Source: Acidobacteria bacterium AH-259-G07 (GTDB lineage: Bacteria; Acidobacteriota; UBA6911; RPQK01; JADFOI01). From it: DNA of 5,791 nt. The stretch covers positions 1 through 5,791 of the forward strand of contig JALLON010000178.1 of assembly GCA_027717925.1 (NCBI GenBank). The letters run 5' to 3'. The notes under the pieces were generated by a model. The model did no database searches. It was not told where the DNA came from and worked only from the letters and a program-made list of their open reading frames with translations. The first letter of the stretch is position 1; each line of letters begins with the position of its first letter. The translations under genes and the position numbers were made by a program. Shown piece by piece: positions 1 through 5,154 of the stretch.

Positions 1-1
1 G

Positions 2-628
2 GGAGGCGATCACTCCCTGGCCGCCGGAAGTATTGCGGGAACTTCTTCCTTTTATCGGGGACAAAATAAGAAGATTGGGTTGATCTGGATAGATGCACAC
101 GCGGATATGAATACTCCTGAGACCAGTCCGTCCGGGAATGTTCATGGAATGTCTTTGGCAGCGGTATTGGGACTGGAGCCCAGGGAACTGAGTGAGATTG
201 AGGGTTTTTCACCAAAAGTCGAGTCCGCCAGCACGATAGCCATTGGGGTTCGCAGCATCGATGCCCTAGAAAAGCAAAACATCGATAAAACCGATTTGCG
301 GGTGGTCACCATGAAGGAGCTGGACATGCGAGGCATGAGAGCGGTGATGGAAGAAGCCTTGGAAAGGGCTATAACGGGCACCGAGGGGTTTCATTGTAGT
401 TTCGATCTGGACGTTGTGGATCCTCAGGTGGCACCCGGTGTCGGCACACCGGTTCGCGGCGGGATAACCTATCGCGAGAGTCACCTGGCTATGGAGATGA
501 TTGCGGACAGTAGCAAATTGCTCTCGCTCGACTGCGTGGAAGTCAATCCCGTTTTGGACGGCGGAAATGTCACTGGTTTATTGGGTGTTGAGCTGATTTG
601 TTCGGCTCTGGGAAAGAAAATCCTGTAA
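2..628 (+). CDS. rocF: Arginase (5' end cut off by window edge)
   Basis: Hydrolyses L-arginine to L-ornithine and urea with a binuclear Mn2+ centre; a cytoplasmic enzyme of the ureohydrolase family. The reading frame is open from base 2, so the start lies upstream; 208 codons are visible of the roughly 300 usual in the family. Counting visible codons, GGDHS (1-5) carries the first metal-ligand His, DAHAD (31-35) carries three ligands, and SFDLDVVDP (133-141) carries the last two Asp. The stretch NTPETSPSGNVHG (37-49) matches the arginine-binding loop and the proton-shuttle His typical of true arginase, which argues against agmatinase. EVNPVLD (180-186) is the family's C-terminal signature with its conserved Glu. 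The TTG at 80 is internal to the family fold and is not a real start. The gene stops 85 bases before ddl, with a palindromic repeat between them. The family call is very secure; the symbol is by family. Confidence 0.94.
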   Translation, partial: GGDHSLAAGSIAGTSSFYRGQNKKIGLIWIDAHADMNTPETSPSGNVHGMSLAAVLGLEPRELSEIEGFSPKVESASTIAIGVRSIDALEKQNIDKTDLRVVTMKELDMRGMRAVMEEALERAITGTEGFHCSFDLDVVDPQVAPGVGTPVRGGITYRESHLAMEMIADSSKLLSLDCVEVNPVLDGGNVTGLLGVELICSALGKKIL

Positions 629-630
629 AA

Positions 631-658
631 GGGGGAAGGGGTCAGGTGGGAGGAGGGG
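631..658 (+). other. Potential G-quadruplex tract
   Basis: Four G-runs of 5, 4, 3 and 4 bases are separated by loops of 2, 6 and 4 bases, which meets the common G3+N1-7 pattern. It lies on the coding strand just after the arginase stop and overlaps the left arm of the adjacent inverted repeat, so a quadruplex and the hairpin would compete for the same bases. The tract may simply reflect the purine-rich flank of the repeat. Formation is unproven. Confidence 0.35.
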
Positions 659-700
659 TCAGACCTTGAGTTTTGGGTTTGGGGTCTGACCCCTCCTCCC
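648..700. repeat. Palindromic intergenic repeat, copy 1
   Basis: A perfect inverted repeat. The left arm GGGAGGAGGGGTCAGACC (648-665) pairs fully over 18 bases with the right arm at 683-700, around a 17-base loop (666-682). The right half also contains GGGGTCTGACCCC (681-693), a small palindrome of its own. Its reverse complement matches the element at 3687-3741 in 36 of 39 core positions, so this is a dispersed repeat family and not a simple terminator. No T-tract follows the stem. It resembles REP-like palindromes of the kind moved by RAYT (IS200-like) transposases, but no such gene is in the window, so that link is inference. In RNA it would form a very stable hairpin between the arginase and ddl reading frames. 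Confidence 0.9.
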
Positions 701-713
701 CTCCCCACTTGGC

Positions 714-1763
714 ATGCATGTCTTAGTCCTGTGCGGTGGGAAATCCGCTGAACATGAGGTTTCCTTTTTATCGGCCGCATCTGTCCTCGACACCCTCGAC
801 CCAGCAAAGTATCGGGTTTCAGTGATTGGCATTCAAAGGGATGGTTCTCTCTATCCTCCTGAAGCCACTGTAGATAGACTCAAGCTGGACTCTCCTGAGA
901 AGTTTCAGTTTCCCTCGGGCGAGAACTGGGTCTGTTTGCTCGCTGATCTCAAGCCGGAGACAGTTTTCCCCGTACTGCATGGGCCGTTCGGCGAAGATGG
1001 GACCATTCAAGGAATACTCGAGGTTCTCGATATTCCTTATGTTGGCGCCGGAGTCTGGGGTTCAGCTGTTGGCATGAACAAAATCCACAGTAAAAAGATA
1101 CTGCTGGAGGAGGGTTTGCCCGTTCTTCCTTTCATTTCTATCCCCCAAACTGAATGGCAGGAGCGTGCCGAAGATTTCTTGAAGCTGGTTGCCGGCAAGC
1201 TGCACTATCCCGTTTTTGTCAAGCCGGCGAATCTGGGCTCCTCTATTGGCATTAATAAGAGTGCGAGCCGGGACGATCTGATCCAGCACATCGAGGCTGC
1301 ATTTCGGTACGATGACTTCATTTTGGTTGAGCAAGGTATCGAAGCCCGAGAAATTGAAACTTCGGTGTTGGGGAACAGCAGACCGGAAGTGTCGATCGCA
1401 GGTGAAATCATTCCATCGAGAGAGTTTTATACCTACGAAGCGAAGTACCTCGACCAGGGCAGTCAGCTTCTGATTCCCGCCCCGCTCTCCGGGAAGGAAA
1501 TGAAGCGAGTCCAGGAGCTTTCCATCGCAACTTTCAAGGCGCTTCAATTGGAGGGAATGGCTCGAATTGACTTCCTGATGGACAAAAAAACCGGCCAGTT
1601 CTGGGTCAACGAGCCCAACACTATTCCTGGGTTCACCCAGATCAGTATGTATCCAAAACTTTGGGAGGCCTCAGGACTTTCCTACCCCGACCTTTTGGAC
1701 AAACTAATTGATCTCGGCTTGGAAAGGTATCGCCGCCGAAGTCGCTTCTCTGTGGAAAGATGA
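714..1763 (+). CDS. ddl: D-alanine--D-alanine ligase
   Basis: ATP-dependent ligase that joins two D-alanines for the peptidoglycan pentapeptide; cytoplasmic, ATP-grasp fold. At 349 aa it is nearer to DdlA-type than to the shorter DdlB-type enzymes. The N-terminal GGKSAEHEVS (8-17) holds the Glu that binds the first D-Ala (E13). HGPFGEDGTIQG (89-100) and FVKPANLGSSIGINK (168-182) follow. The omega loop YEAKYLD (241-247) has the Lys-Tyr pair expected for D-Ala-D-Ala products, not D-lactate. R284, D286, E300 and N302 match the catalytic Arg and Mg2+ ligands, in RIDF and NEPNTIPGFT. ATG 714 is the only sensible start: an in-frame stop lies at 687-689 and the protein begins at the family's usual place. 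No Shine-Dalgarno sequence precedes it, because pyrimidine-rich repeat flank occupies that position. The C-terminus ends in a short basic tail. Function is secure. Confidence 0.96.
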   Translation: MHVLVLCGGKSAEHEVSFLSAASVLDTLDPAKYRVSVIGIQRDGSLYPPEATVDRLKLDSPEKFQFPSGENWVCLLADLKPETVFPVLHGPFGEDGTIQGILEVLDIPYVGAGVWGSAVGMNKIHSKKILLEEGLPVLPFISIPQTEWQERAEDFLKLVAGKLHYPVFVKPANLGSSIGINKSASRDDLIQHIEAAFRYDDFILVEQGIEAREIETSVLGNSRPEVSIAGEIIPSREFYTYEAKYLDQGSQLLIPAPLSGKEMKRVQELSIATFKALQLEGMARIDFLMDKKTGQFWVNEPNTIPGFTQISMYPKLWEASGLSYPDLLDKLIDLGLERYRRRSRFSVER

Positions 1764-1779
1764 TCGAGCGAATTCACGC

Positions 1780-1807
1780 TTGAACAGACAGGTTTGATCT
1801 GTTAAAT
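1780..1807 (+). promoter_or_regulatory. Putative sigma70-type promoter for the DUF465 gene
   Basis: TTGAAC (1780-1785) and TTAAAT (1802-1807) are separated by 16 bases and resemble -35 and -10 boxes. They lie in the gap after ddl, about 85 bases before the start codon at 1891, which would leave a leader of roughly 75 bases. A 6-bp inverted repeat, AACAGA (1783-1788) with TCTGTT (1798-1803), overlaps both boxes and could be an operator half-site pair or chance. This is a pattern match only. Confidence 0.4.
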
Positions 1808-1873
1808 TGCGCCCTTAGGGAATGGTCATTACCGGTACCAGCCAAACCTTCGTTACAACCATCAACTTTAAAA

Positions 1874-1880
1874 AAGGAGG
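1874..1880 (+). promoter_or_regulatory. Strong ribosome binding site fixing the start at 1891
   Basis: AAGGAGG ends 10 bases before ATG 1891. The frame is open back to an earlier ATG at 1822, but the only purine run there (AGGGA, 1817-1821) touches that ATG and cannot serve it. The extra 23 residues it would add do not resemble the family. This site therefore decides the start. It is the best Shine-Dalgarno sequence in the window. Confidence 0.8.
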
Positions 1881-1890
1881 ACAACGGGCT

Positions 1891-2121
1891 ATGGATGAGG
1901 TCCAGGTCAAGGAGTATCTAATCGAAAACGACCAGGAGTTTCGGCAGTTGGCGCAGCAGCATCAGGACTATGAACGTCAACTGCAGGAATTACAGAGCAA
2001 AACTTACATTAACGAGCAAGAGCAATTCCAGGAGACAGTCATAAAAAAGAAAAAGCTGGCAGTGAAAGATCAAATGCAGTTACGTATCTACCGTTATCGG
2101 ACTGAGCACGCCGTTGGCTAG
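1891..2121 (+). CDS. DUF465 / YdcH-like small coiled-coil protein
   Basis: A 76-aa, charged, Gln-rich protein with no membrane segment or signal peptide. It fits the DUF465 (YdcH) family: EFRQLAQQHQDYERQLQEL (16-34) gives the 'EFxxLxxxHxxYexxLxxL' helix, then KTYINEQEQ (37-45), then the basic KKKKLAVKDQM (52-62). Two helices in an antiparallel hairpin or a short coiled coil are expected. The family has no established biochemical role, so none is assigned. The gene looks like an independent unit: it has a possible promoter at 1780-1807, a strong ribosome binding site and a terminator 26 bases after its stop, suggesting a short, abundant transcript. The family call rests on recognising the motif pattern by eye. 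Confidence 0.82.
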   Translation: MDEVQVKEYLIENDQEFRQLAQQHQDYERQLQELQSKTYINEQEQFQETVIKKKKLAVKDQMQLRIYRYRTEHAVG

Positions 2122-2146
2122 CCCCATTGATTGAGGCTCGTTTGTG

Positions 2147-2190
2147 GCCCGCTGGCAAGGCTTCGCAGCCGGCCTTGCAGCGGGCTTTTT
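2147..2190 (+). terminator. Rho-independent terminator after the DUF465 gene
   Basis: The arm GCCCGCTGGCAAGGC (2147-2161) pairs with GCCTTGCAGCGGGC (2172-2185) with one bulged base, around a 10-base loop. A run of five T follows (2186-2190). The GC-rich stem and T-run lie just after the stop at 2121, so transcription from upstream probably ends here and psd would need its own promoter or read-through. Confidence 0.88.
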
Positions 2191-2270
2191 AGCTTGTGCC
2201 TCCGTTATGTCGAGTGCAATACTGAAAAGGCTTTGGCGAAGCGAAGCACAAGCGGCAAAACAGAACGGCA

Positions 2271-2876
2271 ATGGCAAAGGACGCTTACTATTTTCTAATT
2301 CCTCTAGCGGTGCTGGCCCTTTTTTCTTTCTGGGGAGGCCTTTTCTGGGTGATGATTTGTGTCCTCACATTGGCGGTTTTTGTCGCTTTCTTCTTCCGAG
2401 ACCCGGAAAGGTCAATTCCTGAGGACCCTCGAGCCATTGTCAGCCCTGCTGATGGCAGGATCATCCGGCTGGATCGGGACGGAGAGAATTCGATCTTGAG
2501 TATTTTTCTCTCCATTTTTGATGTTCACGTCAACCGGGCACCCATCGCGGGCACCATCGTGAAACAAGACTACCGGCCCGGTAATTTTAACGTGGCATAC
2601 AATGACCGCGCTTCGGTAGAAAATGAATGTTTGGTGATCACCATTGCTGACCAGAAGAAACTGACTTTTTCGTTGATTGCCGGAATCGTTGCCCGGCGCA
2701 TCCGAGTCTGGAAGAAAGAAGGGGAGCATGTCAATAAAGGTGATAGAATAGGATTAATCCGTTTCGGTAGTCGCGTAGACATCTTTTTGCCTCCCGACAG
2801 CCACTTGGTTGTTCGCCAAGGCGATCAAGTCTACGCGGGAGCAAGCATTATTGCTTACTGGAAGAACGATTCGTGA
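2271..2876 (+). CDS. psd: Phosphatidylserine decarboxylase proenzyme, short form
   Basis: Pyruvoyl enzyme that decarboxylates phosphatidylserine to phosphatidylethanolamine at the cytoplasmic membrane. At 201 aa it belongs to the short Psd type, well below the roughly 320 aa of the E. coli form. Two hydrophobic stretches (about 6-22 and 24-42) should anchor it in the membrane. SPADG (58-62) and DVHVNRAP (84-91) supply the conserved Asp and His of the self-cleavage triad. IRFGSRVDIFLP (163-174) contains the Gly166-Ser167 cleavage site, where the Ser becomes the pyruvoyl group of the small alpha chain. The frame is blocked upstream by a stop at 2223-2225 and ATG 2271 is the first start codon after it, although no clear Shine-Dalgarno sequence precedes it. 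Its last four bases overlap pssA, whose product makes its substrate. Archaetidylserine decarboxylases look similar, but the PssA partner supports the bacterial role. Confidence 0.95.
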   Translation: MAKDAYYFLIPLAVLALFSFWGGLFWVMICVLTLAVFVAFFFRDPERSIPEDPRAIVSPADGRIIRLDRDGENSILSIFLSIFDVHVNRAPIAGTIVKQDYRPGNFNVAYNDRASVENECLVITIADQKKLTFSLIAGIVARRIRVWKKEGEHVNKGDRIGLIRFGSRVDIFLPPDSHLVVRQGDQVYAGASIIAYWKNDS

Positions 2877-3673
2877 CTTTGAAGGAAAAGGAACATCTGG
2901 AAAGAGAGGCCGAGCTGGTTTTTAACCCACGCCGAAAACTCCGGCGGAGCGTTTATCTGTTGCCCAGTGTCTTTACAGTAGGCACCATCTTCGCAGGATT
3001 TTATGCCGTTATTTCGACGCTCAATGGTCACTATGAGAGTGCAGCTGTTGCCATCGGGATTGCCGTGGTCCTGGATGGGCTGGATGGGCGAGTGGCGCGT
3101 CTGGCGAATGCGACCAGCGATTTTGGTTTGCAACTGGATTCGCTGGCAGATGTCATCAGCTTTGGGATTGCCCCGGCCATTCTCATTTATTCCTGGGGTC
3201 TGGGGGAATTTGGTAAGTTTGCGCGTTTTTCGACCTTTGTCTTCCTCATTTGTGGAGCCATGCGTCTGGCACGCTTCAATGTGCAATTGAAAGACTTAAA
3301 GCATTTTGCCGGACTTCCTATTCCTGCCGGCGCCGGCTTTGTGGCCGCCACGGTTCACCTTTTTGGAGAGCCGCCTGACTCACTCTTTTTCAAGTTCTAT
3401 TTAGTGGGCATCACTTATCTGATCTCCTTTCTGATGCTCAGTACCATACGCTATCCTTCCTTGAAACAGCTGAACCTAGGACGTGGAAAATCTCACTTGA
3501 ATGTGTTGATGCTGGCACTGCTAGTGGCCGGCGTCATCTGGTACTCGCAGCAAGTCTTGATGGTCATTGCGACTGTCTACCTTTGTAGTGGACTGTTCAC
3601 TCGAGTTTACCAGTTTGTGAAGTACCGGATACGATCGCAAGGTCTTCCCACCAAAGAGCTCAATATCGATTGA
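2873..3673 (+). CDS. pssA: CDP-diacylglycerol--serine O-phosphatidyltransferase
   Basis: Integral membrane enzyme that transfers phosphatidyl from CDP-diacylglycerol to L-serine, giving phosphatidylserine for the Psd encoded just upstream. The 266-aa protein has the full CDP-alcohol phosphotransferase signature D-x2-DG-x2-AR-x8-G-x3-D-x3-D: D68, D71, G72, A75, R76, G85, D89 and D93, in active-site spacing without a missing residue. RLARFN (131-136) and GLPIPAGAG (147-155) are typical of the PssA subgroup. A basic, soluble N-terminus (1-26) precedes about six to eight hydrophobic segments, the last ones near 208-224 and 226-243. The start is GTG 2873, which overlaps the psd stop as GTGA; GGAAG (2860-2864) inside psd is a fair ribosome binding site. 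The pair is therefore probably translationally coupled, and both steps to phosphatidylethanolamine come from one message. Confidence 0.95.
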   Translation: MTLKEKEHLEREAELVFNPRRKLRRSVYLLPSVFTVGTIFAGFYAVISTLNGHYESAAVAIGIAVVLDGLDGRVARLANATSDFGLQLDSLADVISFGIAPAILIYSWGLGEFGKFARFSTFVFLICGAMRLARFNVQLKDLKHFAGLPIPAGAGFVAATVHLFGEPPDSLFFKFYLVGITYLISFLMLSTIRYPSLKQLNLGRGKSHLNVLMLALLVAGVIWYSQQVLMVIATVYLCSGLFTRVYQFVKYRIRSQGLPTKELNID

Positions 3674-3686
3674 GCATAGAGGGCTC

Positions 3687-3741
3687 GGAGGAAAGGGGTC
3701 TGACCCCAAACCCAAAATTCAAGATCTGACCCCTTTCCTCC
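3687..3741. repeat. Palindromic intergenic repeat, copy 2 (opposite orientation)
   Basis: The left arm 3687-3705 (GGAGGAAAGGGGTCTGACC) pairs with the right arm 3723-3741 at 17 of 19 positions, around a 17-base loop. The two mismatches are T3701 with T3727 and C3704 with A3724. The core and loop match the reverse complement of copy 1 at 36 of 39 positions, and the loop itself at 16 of 17. The outer arms (GGAGGAAA with TTTCCTCC) differ from copy 1 yet remain self-complementary. It fills most of the 122-base gap between pssA and mgtE. No T-run follows the stem, so it is not a standard terminator, although its transcript would form a strong hairpin. Confidence 0.9.
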
Positions 3742-3784
3742 CCTTAGGAAAAACTTGCCCCATTTGTTAGAGTGATGTTTTTTT

Positions 3785-3789
3785 AGGGA
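3785..3789 (+). promoter_or_regulatory. Ribosome binding site of mgtE
   Basis: AGGGA lies 6 bases before ATG 3796 and supports that start. The sequence between repeat copy 2 and this site is T-rich. I find no convincing promoter boxes in it. Confidence 0.5.
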
Positions 3790-3795
3790 TCGACT

Positions 3796-5154
3796 ATGCA
3801 GACTCAAAAGGTCCAGGTCATGGCGGGTTCGGTTCGAAGGCTGCTCAGGAGAAATGCATACGGGCACGTCACAAATCTCTTGGCCAAGCTGCGCCCTGGT
3901 GACATTTCCAGCATTATGCTGGAATTGCCTGACCGGGAACAGAGTTCCGTCTTCTCGCTGTTGATGCAGCGCGACCGACAATTGGCGGCCGAGACGCTAA
4001 AGGTTTTAGGCTTGGAGCCCGGTTTGGATCTGTTGGGGCAGGTCGCCAGCGAGGAAATTAGCGAGGTACTCCAGGAATTGGAGACCGATTCTGCCGCCGT
4101 GTTCATCTCCGCCCTGCCCGAGGAGGTCGCCCAAGAAGTTCTTGAACACATGCGGGTGAAGGAGTCCGCCGAAGTTCGAGGACTACTTCAGTATGAGGAA
4201 GAAACAGCTGGGCGAATCATGACGCCCAGGGTTTTCTCGCTCTGTGAAGACCTTTCGGTGAGTGAAGCCATTCACACCATCCAAACCACCCAAGATCTGG
4301 AAATGGTCTTTTATCTGTATGTTGTTGACGGGCGAAACCATTTGGTTGGTGTGGTCTCGCTGCGTCAACTCTTGATGGTTCCACCCAGCACACCTCTTAA
4401 AAAGATTATGACCACCGATGTCATCTCGGTCAGTACCGATACGGATCAGGAGGAGGTCGCACGCCAGGTTGCTCTCTATGATCTACTCGGGATTCCAGTC
4501 GTGAATGCCGAAAACAAACTGGTTGGTACTATCACTGTGGATGACATCATCGACGTCATCGAGGAAGAAGCTACGGAAGACATTTTTCATCTGGCTGGTG
4601 TTGAAGCCGACGATCACATCTCCACACGAGCATTGAGCTCGGTGAAGAAACGACTTCCCTGGTTGGTAGTTAATCTAGCGACTGCTCTCCTTGCGGCCAC
4701 AGTGGTCGCATTGTACGAGACCACCATCGCACGTTTCGCGTTTCTGGCAGTTTTCCTGCCGGTGGTTGCCGGGATGGGCGGGAATTCCGGGACCCAAACT
4801 CTGACGGTAATTGTGCGAGGGTTGGCTCTGGGAGAAGTGACTTGGGAAAGTACTAAATCGGTACTCCTCAAAGAGATTACTGTGGGTATCAGCAACGGGA
4901 TCGCAATGGGAATCCTCGCCGGCGCGGTGGCGTATCTTTGGAAAGGCAGTTATGTGTTGGGGTTGGTGCTCGGAGCTGCGATGGTTATTAACTTGGTAGT
5001 GGCCGGAATCGTGGGAACGCTGATCCCATTGTTCCTAAAGAAGATCAACATTGATCCAGCTATTGCATCCAGTATTTTTGTGACCACCTTTACCGACGCA
5101 ATCGGGTTTCTCTCCTTTTTGGGGCTGGCTTTTCATTATCTTCCCATCTCATGA
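3796..5154 (+). CDS. mgtE: Magnesium transporter MgtE
   Basis: Mg2+-gated Mg2+ channel of the inner membrane, acting as a homodimer. The 452-aa length is full size for the family (about 450 aa). The order of parts is standard: a helical MgtE N domain (about 1-135), two CBS domains (about 143-200 and 204-258) starting at MTPRVFSL and MTTDVISV, a linking plug helix (about 259-283), then five membrane segments (about 287-307, 312-327, 359-381, 386-414 and 423-448). The pore signature AGMGGNSGTQTLTVIVRG (325-342) is intact. D434 in TFTDAIGF matches the pore Asp that binds the ion in the Thermus protein. Acidic residues in the N and CBS domains, such as EEEATED (256-262), suit the Mg2+-sensing closure known for this family. 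The short leader holds a palindromic repeat and no recognisable Mg2+ riboswitch. The stop codon overlaps the recO start. Confidence 0.96.
   Translation: MQTQKVQVMAGSVRRLLRRNAYGHVTNLLAKLRPGDISSIMLELPDREQSSVFSLLMQRDRQLAAETLKVLGLEPGLDLLGQVASEEISEVLQELETDSAAVFISALPEEVAQEVLEHMRVKESAEVRGLLQYEEETAGRIMTPRVFSLCEDLSVSEAIHTIQTTQDLEMVFYLYVVDGRNHLVGVVSLRQLLMVPPSTPLKKIMTTDVISVSTDTDQEEVARQVALYDLLGIPVVNAENKLVGTITVDDIIDVIEEEATEDIFHLAGVEADDHISTRALSSVKKRLPWLVVNLATALLAATVVALYETTIARFAFLAVFLPVVAGMGGNSGTQTLTVIVRGLALGEVTWESTKSVLLKEITVGISNGIAMGILAGAVAYLWKGSYVLGLVLGAAMVINLVVAGIVGTLIPLFLKKINIDPAIASSIFVTTFTDAIGFLSFLGLAFHYLPIS

Noticed and set aside
648..700. Repeat copy 1 as a plain rho-independent terminator of the arginase gene
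   Set aside because: No T-run follows the stem on either side, and the same element recurs at 3687-3741 in the other orientation, so a dispersed repeat explains it better.
1062..1547. Antisense open frame of 161 codons opposite ddl
   Set aside because: It lies entirely opposite conserved ATP-grasp motifs of ddl and is best explained as a shadow of its codon pattern.
1822..1890. Longer N-terminus for the DUF465 protein from ATG 1822
   Set aside because: The purine run AGGGA touches this ATG, the added residues are unlike the family, and a strong ribosome binding site serves ATG 1891.
2191..2270. Promoter for psd between the terminator and the start codon
   Set aside because: TTGTGC (2194-2199) and AATACT (2219-2224) are 19 bases apart and match poorly; a promoter is expected here, but I cannot point to one with support.
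2144..2422. An open frame of 92 codons starting at GTG 2144 with an alanine-rich, membrane-like N-terminus
   Set aside because: It begins inside the terminator hairpin, has no ribosome binding site, and its second half is an out-of-frame reading of psd with no family resemblance.
648..3741. The inverted repeat pair as the ends of a transposon carrying ddl to pssA
   Set aside because: No transposase or target-site duplication is seen, the enclosed genes are housekeeping genes, and each copy is a complete palindrome on its own.
3674..3795. Mg2+ riboswitch (M-box or similar) before mgtE
   Set aside because: The gap is only 122 bases and about half of it is the palindromic repeat; no multi-helix leader with a terminator is visible.
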